Of a DNA stretch of 64,000 nt, positions 41,596 through 50,094 are shown piece by piece. A program made the position numbers and the translations under genes. How positions within the stretch are numbered: position 1 is the stretch's first letter; each line of letters starts with the position of its first letter. A model generated the notes under the pieces. It saw only the letters and a list, made by a program, of their open reading frames with translations. It was not told the DNA's origin and ran no database searches. The DNA comes from Candidatus Thiodiazotropha sp. (ex Epidulcina cf. delphinae) (lineage in GTDB: Bacteria > Pseudomonadota > Gammaproteobacteria > Chromatiales > Chromatiaceae): positions 1 to 64,000 of the forward strand of contig JAHXHS010000012.1 of assembly GCA_025656455.1 (NCBI GenBank). The letters run 5' to 3'.

Positions 41596-42828
41596 TTACT
41601 TGATGGTTATATTATTTGTCGCAATTTCATCGCCCTTGCCGTTTCCACTAAGCACGACCCGTTTAAGTACGAGCGAGCCAGAATCCTCAACGGATATATC
41701 CTCATCCTCGATAACCCATTGTTCCAATTTAATGCCATACTTATCGTTTTCGCAAGCGCTGACTCGCTTTAGTGTGGCTTCGATCTTGCCTTCACCCAGT
41801 TCGGTGAACTGAATACCATCATCACCGTTCTCCTTTACCATGACATTTTTAAGTTTAGCTTCGATATGCCCGGCATCCTGTTCATCAACCTTAATCGCCT
41901 CACCGGAGTTGTTGGCAGCACTGATTCGGCCCAGTCTTAACTCCACATCGCCTTCGCCGGCTTCGTCGAAATCCAGTCCCTCATCCAGGTTTCCCTGAAT
42001 AGTGACATATTTCAACGTGGCCTCGATATCGCCTTCGCCAGCTTCATCGATATCAAACCCGTCATCCAGATCGTCTTCATTGTAAAAACCGTTACCATTG
42101 AGCGTGACATGGGCCATGGACGCTTCAACGTCGCCTTCTCCCGCCTCATCCAGCTCGATGCCATCACCACCGTTGCCATCAACCTTGGTATAGGTGATGA
42201 CCGCGTTAATGTCACCTTCGTCCCGCTCATCAACACGAATGCCATCATAATCAACGGCCCCTGTACCGTTGCCGGTAAAGGTTGAGCGGCTAATCTTTAA
42301 ATCAATTCCAATGGCAGAACCGAGAGCGCCGTCGTCGAACTCGTTTGCATTATCGTCTATGTGGAGTCCGAACAAAGCTGAATTGGTGATATGGACTCTG
42401 TGCAGATTGACAGTGAGGTCATCACCCGTCGCGTCATCTGGGATATTGACCACAATGCCTCTTGAGGCGCTGTTTTCTATACTCAGGTTACGAATGGTGA
42501 TACCGGCAGCAGTATTGAAAATCAGCGCACCATCCTCTGTAATGGCGGTTAAATCAGCATCGAGCACAAAACCACCCGCAGCGGATCCGTCAATAACCGC
42601 GCCATGTCCAACCAATTTCAGTGGTTGCGAACCTGTGTAGATGACTGGCGCATTAAGGATGATATGGGCGTTCTTTGTGAAGATGATCTCTTCGATACGG
42701 CTGTCCGATGAAGCAAGTTCGAATGCTTGACGAAGAGAGTCTTCATCATAGACTTTTTCGTAAGCCTGTACGGATTGCATGTAAAGAGTGGTTGAAAGGG
42801 CGAGAGTTAGTATTGTGCTTATATTCAT
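41596..42828 (-). CDS. secreted right-handed beta-helix protein with acidic repeats
   Basis: This 410-residue protein has a signal peptide (MNISTILTLALSTTLYMQSV, cleavage near residue 22). The start at 42828 is chosen because AAGGAA lies seven bases upstream. Residues about 60-190 show the parallel beta-helix pattern of polymorphic polysaccharide-binding or lyase-like proteins. Residues about 195-370 contain six acidic repeats of about 30-40 residues built on DG(I/F)x(L/I/F)DEAGEGD(I/V)EA. The spaced Asp/Glu residues suggest calcium binding or an acidic stacked face. No catalytic residues are recognisable. Function unknown; envelope or adhesive role is inference. Confidence 0.75.
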   Translation of the reverse strand: MNISTILTLALSTTLYMQSVQAYEKVYDEDSLRQAFELASSDSRIEEIIFTKNAHIILNAPVIYTGSQPLKLVGHGAVIDGSAAGGFVLDADLTAITEDGALIFNTAAGITIRNLSIENSASRGIVVNIPDDATGDDLTVNLHRVHITNSALFGLHIDDNANEFDDGALGSAIGIDLKISRSTFTGNGTGAVDYDGIRVDERDEGDINAVITYTKVDGNGGDGIELDEAGEGDVEASMAHVTLNGNGFYNEDDLDDGFDIDEAGEGDIEATLKYVTIQGNLDEGLDFDEAGEGDVELRLGRISAANNSGEAIKVDEQDAGHIEAKLKNVMVKENGDDGIQFTELGEGKIEATLKRVSACENDKYGIKLEQWVIEDEDISVEDSGSLVLKRVVLSGNGKGDEIATNNITIK

Positions 42829-42865
42829 AGTTATTTCCTTGTGTGGCATATTCCTTGGGGAATAA

Positions 42866-42950
42866 GGGCTGCGGCTTTGCTCAATCAAATCGTCCGAATC
42901 TTACCCAAATATTGACGTGATCTTTGGATAATTTATTTTTTCCACGGCCC
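42866..42950. mobile_element. truncated MITE-like element with GGGCTGCGG ends
   Basis: This 85 bp relative of the element at 27053-27212 begins GGGCTGCGG and ends TTTGGATAATTTATTTTTTC then CACGGCCC. It is flanked by TAA on each side. About half of the interior is missing. Confidence 0.6.
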
Positions 42951-42984
42951 TAAGAAGAATAAACGCCCAATTTGTCCAAGTCTA

Positions 42985-43182
42985 GTGCCGTGGTCTTCGC
43001 TGGTCACCGCGGGCATCGATGCCGATATATTCCGTCGCTGCCTCAAGGCGTATTGCAAGGCCAGACGAAAGGGCGAGGTATTCAGGCCCGAAGTCAGTCT
43101 GCAACTCTCATCCGCGCAACTATCGACCCTGCAATCGCAGGCGGATCGGTTGATGAGCAGTATCAAAGCGTTCCTACCATAA
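42985..43182 (+). other. possible gene fragment, 65 codons
   Basis: The frame contains IDADIFRRCLKAYCKARRKG and ends VSLQLSSAQLSTLQSQADRL before MSSIKAFLP, which looks protein-like (helical, charged) but matches no family I can name. There is no convincing ribosome-binding site. It lies between the truncated MITE-like element and a perfect hairpin (43194-43218) downstream of lspA. It may be the tail of a lost gene. Confidence 0.3.
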
Positions 43183-43193
43183 CCAGAGCATGG

Positions 43194-43218
43194 GCCGTAC
43201 AGCCAATGGCTGTACGGC
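43194..43218. other. perfect hairpin downstream of lspA
   Basis: GCCGTACAGCC-AAT-GGCTGTACGGC is a perfect 11 bp stem with a 3 bp loop, 17 bp past the lspA stop. No T tract follows on the minus strand, so it may be a processing or stability hairpin rather than an intrinsic terminator. Confidence 0.5.
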
Positions 43219-43234
43219 ACGATATGCCGACGCA

Positions 43235-43702
43235 TCACACCCGCTTTTTTGACAAAATCAACGCATCGAACAGCATGATCGCCACCCCAATCGTGATGGC
43301 GGAATCGGCAATATTGAAGGCCGGCCAGTAGTGTTCCTGATAGTGAAGATGGATGAAGTCGATCACCTGACCGAACAGGATGCGATCAATGACATTACCG
43401 ATGGCACCGCCGATGATCAGAGAGAGGGCCACGGCGGTCCACTTCTCTTGCCGCGTCAGACGCCAGAGCCAGGCAATCAGCACCAGGGTGACGCCAATCG
43501 CCATGACAATGAAGAACCAACGCTGCCAGCCACCCTGGTTGCTGAGAAAGCTGAATGCCGCGCCTTTGTTATAGAGCAGGGTGAAGTCGAAAAAGGGCAG
43601 CACATAGACCGGCTCGTAGAGGGTAAGCACGGCCTCGGCGAACTGCTTTGTAACCTGGTCAATCAGGATCACCAGAGCAGAGAGAGAAAGCCAATGCATC
43701 AT
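43235..43702 (-). CDS. lspA: prolipoprotein signal peptidase (signal peptidase II)
   Basis: LspA cleaves signal peptides of lipid-modified prolipoproteins in the inner membrane. The protein of about 155 residues has four helices and both catalytic aspartates in GGAIGNVIDRI and FNIADSAITIG. Start is at MMHWLSLSALVILIDQVTKQ (ATG at 43702 or 43699). It follows ileS by 22 bp in the conserved ribF-ileS-lspA order. A related fragment of the gene lies at 35923-36053. Confidence 0.96.
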   Translation of the reverse strand: MMHWLSLSALVILIDQVTKQFAEAVLTLYEPVYVLPFFDFTLLYNKGAAFSFLSNQGGWQRWFFIVMAIGVTLVLIAWLWRLTRQEKWTAVALSLIIGGAIGNVIDRILFGQVIDFIHLHYQEHYWPAFNIADSAITIGVAIMLFDALILSKKRV

Positions 43703-43724
43703 CGTCCCGCGCCCCCGGTCGCCA

Positions 43725-46547
43725 TCAAGCGAAGCGGCGGGATTCGCCGCCGCCGGATACATTGTCAGCACAGCGGCCGCAGAGTTCGGGATGCTCACTG
43801 TCAGCCCCGACATCCTCACGATGATGCCAACAACGAACGCACTTGGCATAGGGTGACGCCTGGATCTGAATGGCCAGCCCCGCTTCATCGTCGACGATCG
43901 CCTCGGCCGGTTTGCCCGCCAGCTCGCGGACTTGTGCATCGGAGGTGATCAGCACGAATCGCAACTCATCCTCCAACTGCGCCAGGCTCGCCTTCAGTTC
44001 ATCGCTACAGTAGATGACCACGTCTGCATCCAGCGACGAGTTGCCCGCGGCGCGAAACGGTTCCATCGCCTTGCCCACCGCCTCGCGCACAGCGATGACC
44101 TGACGCCAGAAACCGCGGTCGAAACGGTTATCGGCATCGAGTGGAAAAAGACCGGAATACCACTGTTCCAGGAAGACACTCTCACTGCGCTGCCCTGGCA
44201 TCGACTGCCAGATCTCGTCGGCTGTGAAGCTGAGGATTGGCGCTAGCCAGCGCACCATCGCCTCGATGATGTGGTGCATGGCGGTCTGGCAGGAGCGGCG
44301 CGGCAGACTGTCCGCCTGGGTGGTATATTGCCGGTCCTTGATGATATCGAGATAGAAACCGCCCATCTCGTTGACGCAGAAGTTGTGAATCTTCTGGTAG
44401 ATCAGGTGGAACTGATAGCTGGCGTAGGCCTCGACGATCTCCTCCTGCAGTTGCAGGGTGCGATCCACCGCCCAACGGTCGAGCGCGATCATCCGTGACG
44501 GCTCGACCTGGTTCTGCGTGGGATCGAAACCATTCAGATTGGAGAGCAGGAAACGCGCCGTGTTGCGGATGCGCCGGTAGGCGTCGGCCGTGCGTCTGAG
44601 GATCTCATCGGAGACGCTCATCTCATTGCGATAATCGGTTGCCGCCACCCACAGACGGATGATGTCGGCGCCCAGGGTCTTCAATACCTTCTGTGGCGCC
44701 ACGGCATTGCCCAGGGACTTGGACATCTTATGCCCCTCGGCATTCACGGTGAAACCATGGGTCAACACCGCCTTATAGGGCGCGCATCCCTTCATCGCCA
44801 CCGAGGTCATCAGCGAAGACTGGAACCAACCGCGATGCTGATCCGAACCTTCGAGATAGAGATCGGCGGGAAAACCCAACCCCTCGCGGGCATCCAGCAC
44901 ACAGTAGTGGGAAACTCCGGAATCGAACCAGACATCCAGGGTGTCGGTAACTTTTTCGTAGTCGCTCGCCGTATCCCCCAGCAGTTCCCCGGGATCCAGA
45001 TTGAACCAGGCCTCGAAACCGGCCTCTTCGACCATTTTGGCAACCGCTTCGATCAACGCCGGTGTCTGTGGATGGAGATCGCCGCTCTGCTTATGGATGA
45101 ACAGGGTGATCGGCACGCCCCAGGTGCGTTGACGGGAGATACACCAGTCGGGACGGCTCTCCACCATCCCCTTGATGCGGGCCTCGCCCCAGTCCGGCAT
45201 CCAGGTCACCTTGTCGATCTCCCTGAGCGCTATCTGACGCAGACCATTCTGCTCCATGCTGACAAACCACTGGGGAGTGGCGCGGAAGATGATCGGGGTC
45301 TTGTGACGCCAGCAGTGGGGGTAGCTGTGGCGCACACGCTCCTCATGCAGCAGGGCGCCGCGCTCCTGCAATACCTCGATGACCCGCTCGTTGGCCGACA
45401 GCACATGCTGGCCGGCAAACAGCTCCGTGCCCTCGACAAAGCAGCCGTTGGCGCCTACCGGGTTATCCACTGGCAATTGGTAACGCATGCCCACCACATA
45501 GTCATCCAGGCCGTGGCCGGGGGCCGTATGCACCGCGCCGGTACCGGCCTCCAGGGTGACATGTTCACCGAGGATCACCGGCACCCGGCGCTGGTAGAAC
45601 GGATGCTGCAACAGCAGCCCTTCGAAGGCCTCGCCCTTGGCATAGCCCACCACACGGTAGTGCTCGAAGCCATAGCGGTCCAACACATCCTTGAGCATGG
45701 CGTCGGCGATGATCAGCCGCTCCTTGCCCCGCCCGCTCTCACACTCCACCACTGCGTACTCCAACGACGGATTGAGGGCAACCGCCTGATTTGCCGGCAA
45801 TGTCCATGGGGTGGTGGTCCAAATAACCACCGATAGCGGCCCTTCGCCGCAACCTTCTGGCACATGATGGCAACGCTCCAGCAGGGCCGCCTCGTCCACC
45901 AGCCTGAAACGGACATCAATGGCAAAGGAGTCCTTGTCCTGATACTCCACCTCGGCCTCGGCCAGGGCGGAACCGCAATCGGTGCACCAGTGTACTGGCT
46001 TGTAACCCTTCTGCACATGATTGTTGACGACGATCCAGCCAAGGGAGCGGATGATATCGGCCTCAAAACTATGCTCCATGGTGAGATAGGCGTTCTCCCA
46101 GTCACCCAACACCCCCAGTCGCTTGAAGTCCTCCCGCTGGCCGTCCACCTGTTTCGCGGCATACTCCCGGCAGGCCTTGCGGAACGCCCCCGTGCTCACC
46201 TTTTTGCCCGGCTTGCCGATCTTCTTCTCCACCTGCAGCTCAATCGGCAGACCGTGACAGTCCCAACCCGGCACATAGGGGGCGTCGAAGCCATCCAGGG
46301 TGCGGCTCTTGACGATGACATCCTTGAGGATCTTGTTCACCGCATGGCCGATATGTATCTCGCCGTTGGCGTAAGGGGGGCCGTCGTGCAGAATAAAGGC
46401 CGGACGACCCGCGCAAACCTCGCGCACCTTGTTATACAGATCGTTTTGTTGCCACTTTTTCAACATCTCCGGCTCACGCTGAGCCAGATTGCCCCGCATC
46501 GGAAAGTCGGTTTTCGGGAGATTGAGTGTCTGCTTGTAATCGCTCAC
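43725..46547 (-). CDS. ileS: isoleucyl-tRNA synthetase
   Basis: IleRS charges tRNA-Ile and edits misactivated valine. The protein has 940 residues, the usual length, with the class I motifs [13 protein letters not shown] (HIGH) and [10 protein letters not shown]. It has editing-domain sequence [15 protein letters not shown] and a C-terminal zinc site with [12 protein letters not shown] and CGRCADN. The start is GTG at 46547, where the family N-terminus [20 protein letters not shown] begins; longer upstream frames lack similarity. A CTAG-flanked MITE-like element lies between ribF and this gene. Confidence 0.96.
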   Translation of the reverse strand: MSDYKQTLNLPKTDFPMRGNLAQREPEMLKKWQQNDLYNKVREVCAGRPAFILHDGPPYANGEIHIGHAVNKILKDVIVKSRTLDGFDAPYVPGWDCHGLPIELQVEKKIGKPGKKVSTGAFRKACREYAAKQVDGQREDFKRLGVLGDWENAYLTMEHSFEADIIRSLGWIVVNNHVQKGYKPVHWCTDCGSALAEAEVEYQDKDSFAIDVRFRLVDEAALLERCHHVPEGCGEGPLSVVIWTTTPWTLPANQAVALNPSLEYAVVECESGRGKERLIIADAMLKDVLDRYGFEHYRVVGYAKGEAFEGLLLQHPFYQRRVPVILGEHVTLEAGTGAVHTAPGHGLDDYVVGMRYQLPVDNPVGANGCFVEGTELFAGQHVLSANERVIEVLQERGALLHEERVRHSYPHCWRHKTPIIFRATPQWFVSMEQNGLRQIALREIDKVTWMPDWGEARIKGMVESRPDWCISRQRTWGVPITLFIHKQSGDLHPQTPALIEAVAKMVEEAGFEAWFNLDPGELLGDTASDYEKVTDTLDVWFDSGVSHYCVLDAREGLGFPADLYLEGSDQHRGWFQSSLMTSVAMKGCAPYKAVLTHGFTVNAEGHKMSKSLGNAVAPQKVLKTLGADIIRLWVAATDYRNEMSVSDEILRRTADAYRRIRNTARFLLSNLNGFDPTQNQVEPSRMIALDRWAVDRTLQLQEEIVEAYASYQFHLIYQKIHNFCVNEMGGFYLDIIKDRQYTTQADSLPRRSCQTAMHHIIEAMVRWLAPILSFTADEIWQSMPGQRSESVFLEQWYSGLFPLDADNRFDRGFWRQVIAVREAVGKAMEPFRAAGNSSLDADVVIYCSDELKASLAQLEDELRFVLITSDAQVRELAGKPAEAIVDDEAGLAIQIQASPYAKCVRCWHHREDVGADSEHPELCGRCADNVSGGGESRRFA

Positions 46548-46785
46548 TGACGGCTGCCTGTTGTGGGTGCGAAAAAGTAGAGTATTGAAACGTAAAATGG
46601 CGTGAGGCGCAAAGTTTCCGGGGATCTTAATTGCCACACAGGGACCAACTACCCAGAAACGGTTGTAGTAGCGGGCCTCTAAGTACTCGCAGTCCTTGAA
46701 AAGGGCATGCCATTCTCTGCGGACTGCGCCTTGCCTTGGATGATGTGGGGCACACTGCATCCTTAGTTATCAGGTTGAAAGAGTA

Positions 46786-47055
46786 CTAGTGTGGTGTAAC
46801 GTATAAACTGTACCAATCAGAGGCCCGTCAATGCCTCAAGACCAGGCGCAGCGCGCAGACAATGGCAGCGCCCTTGTTAAGCGCTGCAACGCAGGATTGA
46901 GGCATTGACGGGCCTCCCTTCGGGCGAGACGCTAAGCCGTCATCTGCGTTGTTGCGTTGCTTGGAAAGGGCGCGCCATTCCCGGCGCAACGCGCCTAGCA
47001 GCTAACGGCTTAGCGTCTCGCTGATTGGTACAGTTTATACGTTACACCACACTAG
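46786..47055. mobile_element. MITE-like element with TGTGGTGTAACGT ends, CTAG-flanked (copy 1)
   Basis: This 270 bp element including CTAG at each end has terminal inverted repeats of about 31 bp (TGTGGTGTAACGTATAAACT...). Two internal hairpins are seen: GAGGCCCGTCAATGCCTCAA with its inverse, and GAGACGCTAAGCCGT with its inverse. A second copy of equal length (59638-59907) differs at only a few positions. No coding capacity. It lies 239 bp upstream of the ileS GTG. Confidence 0.85.
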
Positions 47056-47075
47056 TGTATATCCGAAAAGAAAAA

Positions 47076-47159
47076 CTCTCGCTAAGACGCCAAGATCGCA
47101 AAGCTATAACTCATTGTTTTTTTTTGCCGTATTTGTTTTCCTTGGCGTCTTTGCGAGAG
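47076..47159. repeat. CGCAAAG-type inverted repeat
   Basis: CTCTCGCTAAGACGCCAAG and CTTGGCGTCTTTGCGAGAG arms are separated by a T-rich loop. It lies between the MITE-like element and the end of ribF. Confidence 0.7.
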
Positions 47160-47209
47160 AAATTGTCTTGTTTCTGGACGGGCAGCAGACTGGATCCTTA
47201 TGCAGCATC

Positions 47210-48151
47210 TCAAGAAGCGTTGGCCACACTCAAGATCTCTCTGGCCTGAGCGGCATCGCGCCAAATCTGTTGTCGCAGCGCTTCGAAAGAGTCAAAGCGC
47301 TGTTCATCCCGCAACTTCTGAACAAACGCTACCGTGACGTGTTCTCCGTAGACACTACGGTCGAAATCGAACAGATGCACCTCGAGCAGATAACGGTTAT
47401 CCCCCTCCACCGTGGGACGCACGCCGATATTGGCGACACCCGGCAGTTGTTGGGTATCGAGTCCGTCCACCTTGACGGCGTACACCCCCTGCAGCGGACT
47501 GACACGGCGATGCAGATCGACATTCATGGTGGGAAAACCGATCGTCCGGCCTCGCTCGTCGCCATGAGCCACCCGTCCGCAGATGCGGTAGGGACGCCCC
47601 AGGCACTGGGCGGCCGTTTTCAGATCACCCTGCGTGAGAAGCTCTCTGATCCGGGTGCTGCTGACCCGGTCGGCATCCAGCTTGTAGGTGTTCATATTCT
47701 CGACTTCGAAGCCATGCCGCCTGCCCATGCGTTGCAGCAATTCAAAATCCCCCTGGCGGCCACGGCCGAAACGGAAATCATCGCCGACCGAGAGAAATCT
47801 GGCTCCCAGCCCTTGCACCAGCAGCTCTTCGACAAAGGTCTCGGCAGACATCGCCGCCAAGCGCTTGTTGAACTCCAGCACCACCACCCGCCGCACGCCC
47901 GTCTCCTTGATCGCCTGCAGCTTCTCTCGCAATCGGGTGAGGCGGGCCGGCGCGGTGGCAGCCTGAAAAAACTCCCGGGGCTGGGGCTCGAAGGTGACTA
48001 CCGTGGTCGGCAGACCCACTTCCGCGCCCTTCTCCATCAAGTGACGAAACACCGACTGATGGCCCAGGTGTACACCATCGAAATTGCCGATAGTGGCCAC
48101 ACAGCCATGGTGATCAGATTTCAGATTATGTAGTCCGCGAACCAGTTGCAT
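47210..48151 (-). CDS. ribF: bifunctional riboflavin kinase/FAD synthetase
   Basis: RibF phosphorylates riboflavin to FMN and adenylates FMN to FAD. The 313-residue protein starts at MQLVRGLHNLKSDHHG (48151). It has the nucleotidyltransferase motif TIGNFDGVHLGHQ (about 20-32), GDDFRFGRGRQGDF, and SSTRIRELLTQGD. The C-terminal kinase part has GRTIGFPTMNVD and GVYAVKVDG. It keeps the ancestral order ahead of ileS, but the usual tight spacing is broken by about 660 bp of repeats. Confidence 0.95.
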   Translation of the reverse strand: MQLVRGLHNLKSDHHGCVATIGNFDGVHLGHQSVFRHLMEKGAEVGLPTTVVTFEPQPREFFQAATAPARLTRLREKLQAIKETGVRRVVVLEFNKRLAAMSAETFVEELLVQGLGARFLSVGDDFRFGRGRQGDFELLQRMGRRHGFEVENMNTYKLDADRVSSTRIRELLTQGDLKTAAQCLGRPYRICGRVAHGDERGRTIGFPTMNVDLHRRVSPLQGVYAVKVDGLDTQQLPGVANIGVRPTVEGDNRYLLEVHLFDFDRSVYGEHVTVAFVQKLRDEQRFDSFEALRQQIWRDAAQAREILSVANAS

Positions 48152-48280
48152 AGATAGACCGCCCAAATTCGAGCGGTCAATTATAGGGCCTGAGGGGGAA
48201 ATAGCACACTAGTGTAGTGTCCTATACTAGGCATCCGAATCGCGCCCCGATCCGTGGTGTTGCCGTGAGTGAATTGGATT

Positions 48281-48340
48281 GGTGCGGCAAGGCCGCACCC
48301 TACCCGCGAATATAGAGTTAGGGTGCGGCCCTGCCGCACC
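48281..48340. repeat. second REP family: pair of GGTGCGGC hairpins
   Basis: GGTGCGGCAAGGCCGCACC (48281-48299) followed by CTAC, and a second hairpin (GGTGCGGCCCTGCCGCACC, 48322-48340) preceded by TTAG, face each other across about 22 bp. The same hairpin with GTAG at its 5' side occurs at 56192-56214 and 56546-56568. Confidence 0.7.
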
Positions 48341-48415
48341 ATTTTTGCCGATCCCGTCCCGGCGCGAGGGAGAAGGTCAGCAAAGACGAATCCCCACAAT
48401 CAGGGAAAGCGCCAT

Positions 48416-48453
48416 AAAAAAACTGCCGGGGCAGGAATGGCTGTCCCGGCAGT
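48416..48453 (-). terminator. intrinsic terminator of the propeller/P460 operon
   Basis: On the minus strand an ACTGCCGGGACAG stem with its near-perfect inverse is followed by seven T residues. It lies 16 bp after the P460 stop. Confidence 0.85.
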
Positions 48454-48468
48454 CAACACGCACCCAGA

Positions 48469-49011
48469 CTATTTAACGTAACGATCGTGGTTGAAGACCA
48501 TGTCACCGCCCGGCGCTCCCTGATGGCAGGCGACACAACCCTTGGCCATACCCTTGCCGACCCGTCCCGCCAGGCTGACACCCTTGGGGTTCTTCAGCAC
48601 AGAACCGTCAGGCGCGAACTTGACCCAGAACCAATCCTTGATATCCGCGTCGTAGCCCTTTCGCTTGTACATCACGGTGACGGCCTTCAGGTATTTATCA
48701 GGCGCATTGGCCACGGCGGTCTTGCTGACCCCCTCACCGCCATAGTTGCGCTTGATAATGAGAATGCCATCGTTACCGCCGACCTTTAGCCGGGTATCGA
48801 TGGTATCGAGAATCGCCCCATGGGGGTGCATGCCGGTATAGGGCGTCGACATGGTCGCCCCTTTTCCGGCCAAGCCGGCAGTGCTCATACTCGACCAGAG
48901 ATCGGCTGCGTAGGAGACATCCTCACTACCGCCGAACGGGGCCGACATTGCAGTCGCCGGGACCATCATCGTGGTCAGAACCAGGGCCGCCAATTTTTTC
49001 TGTTTCATCAC
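48469..49011 (-). CDS. cytochrome P460 family protein
   Basis: This 180-residue periplasmic protein has a signal peptide (about 1-23) and a single C-terminal haem site CVACH (159-163). The preceding beta-rich body is typical of the cytochrome P460 / cytochrome c'-beta family: GMHPHGAILDTIDTRLK, AVTVMYKRKGYDADIKDW and FWVKFAPDGSVL. Family members oxidize hydroxylamine or bind nitric oxide. The lysine that cross-links haem in true P460s cannot be assigned by eye. It lies 14 bp after the propeller gene and ends at a terminator. Nitrate respiration genes elsewhere in the window fit a role in handling nitrogen intermediates. Confidence 0.82.
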   Translation of the reverse strand: MMKQKKLAALVLTTMMVPATAMSAPFGGSEDVSYAADLWSSMSTAGLAGKGATMSTPYTGMHPHGAILDTIDTRLKVGGNDGILIIKRNYGGEGVSKTAVANAPDKYLKAVTVMYKRKGYDADIKDWFWVKFAPDGSVLKNPKGVSLAGRVGKGMAKGCVACHQGAPGGDMVFNHDRYVK

Positions 49012-49025
49012 TCTCTCCTCACTTC

Positions 49026-50015
49026 CTAGTGGTTGTTACGGGTTAACAAAATTGCTTTTGGACCGCCAAAAGCACGAACAAAACTCAAGATCTCTCCATC
49101 CATGAACCGGGGTCTGGCAACCGGCTCGCCGGGCAGGCGATACGCTTGCCGCAGTTCGCCGCTGTCGCTGGCCAGCACCCATACCCGACCGCTATCGAGA
49201 GCGGCCAGGAGCATCCCCTGCTGATGTTCCAAACCGACTGCCAGAGGCTCCGGGAGTTGGCGCCGCCAAAGGATTTTGCCGTCCTTTGCATCCACCGCAC
49301 GGAGCTGGCCATCCAAACCGTTGAAGATCAATTGACCATCCAGCACCATGGGCGTGGTCAGAATCGCAGAGTAGTTTTGTCGCCAAAGGAGGTTGCCGCT
49401 AGAGTCCAGCGCGATGACTTCACGATTGAAGGTGGTGGCGATGATTCGCCCGTCAGGCAAGGCCACGGGACTATAGACCATCTCCTGACCGAGGGGGTAG
49501 GCCCAGCGGACATCGCCGCTCTCCCGGTCGATCGCCCACAGACGGCCGTCGCTGCCACCGGTGAAAAGTAACCCGCCGGCCTGGGCGGGCGGATAGACCC
49601 AGCCGGGAAAACGCCGTTGCCAAAGGAGTTCTCCATCGTGGCTATCGATCGCTTGCAGCAGACCGCCCCTGTCGGTCAGATAGGCTGTCTTGCCGACCGA
49701 CACCGCCGGGAACCCCACCTGTCTCGAAGGGCGCTGCCAAATCAAATCCCCGCTCTCTGAATCAAAGGCATAGAGACCGCGGCTGCCGGTCACCAGCACC
49801 CGCCCACCGATCACTGCGGGCTCGAAGGTCTGTTGGTCCAGCAACTGTCGCCAGCGCAGTTCCAGGGTAATCGGGTCGAACGCGAACACCCCCGAGTCAG
49901 ACACCAACAGTCGCCCATGGGACGGCTCCCTGGTTTGTGGTTCCCCAGCGGCAGGCAGGACGAAAAAAAACAGCGAGACGACAAGCGTCAAAAGGCTCGC
50001 AACAACCCTGTGCAT
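49026..50015 (-). CDS. PQQ-like beta-propeller repeat protein, exported
   Basis: This 329-residue protein has a signal peptide (about 1-24). Start 50015 is chosen over a GTG at 50030 because AAGGAG is seven bases upstream. At least six propeller blades follow the pattern YAFDSESGDLIWQRP, AIDSHDGELLWQRRF, AIDRESGDVRWAYPL, ALDSSGNLLWRQNY and AVDAKDGKILWRRQL. The repeats match PQQ-dependent dehydrogenase/BamB-type propellers, but no calcium/PQQ catalytic residues are recognised. It is the first gene of a two-gene operon with a cytochrome P460 gene, inserted between murJ and ribF. Confidence 0.85.
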   Translation of the reverse strand: MHRVVASLLTLVVSLFFFVLPAAGEPQTREPSHGRLLVSDSGVFAFDPITLELRWRQLLDQQTFEPAVIGGRVLVTGSRGLYAFDSESGDLIWQRPSRQVGFPAVSVGKTAYLTDRGGLLQAIDSHDGELLWQRRFPGWVYPPAQAGGLLFTGGSDGRLWAIDRESGDVRWAYPLGQEMVYSPVALPDGRIIATTFNREVIALDSSGNLLWRQNYSAILTTPMVLDGQLIFNGLDGQLRAVDAKDGKILWRRQLPEPLAVGLEHQQGMLLAALDSGRVWVLASDSGELRQAYRLPGEPVARPRFMDGEILSFVRAFGGPKAILLTRNNH

Positions 50016-50094
50016 ATTCTTCTCCTTCACGGTTAGTCAAAGGTGCGGATATCGCTTCAATGTAGACTAATACGCGCAGGAGGCGCGGTTGGAT

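Noticed and set aside
44730..45836. Long plus-strand open frame inside ileS
   Set aside because: Antisense to the conserved IleRS catalytic core; no homology or ribosome-binding site.
48206..48232. CTAG-GTGTAGTGTCC-type sequence flanked by two CTAG sites as a mini insertion
   Set aside because: Only about 20 bp long; a similar string at 25630 lacks the flanks, so it cannot be told from a chance match or a remnant.
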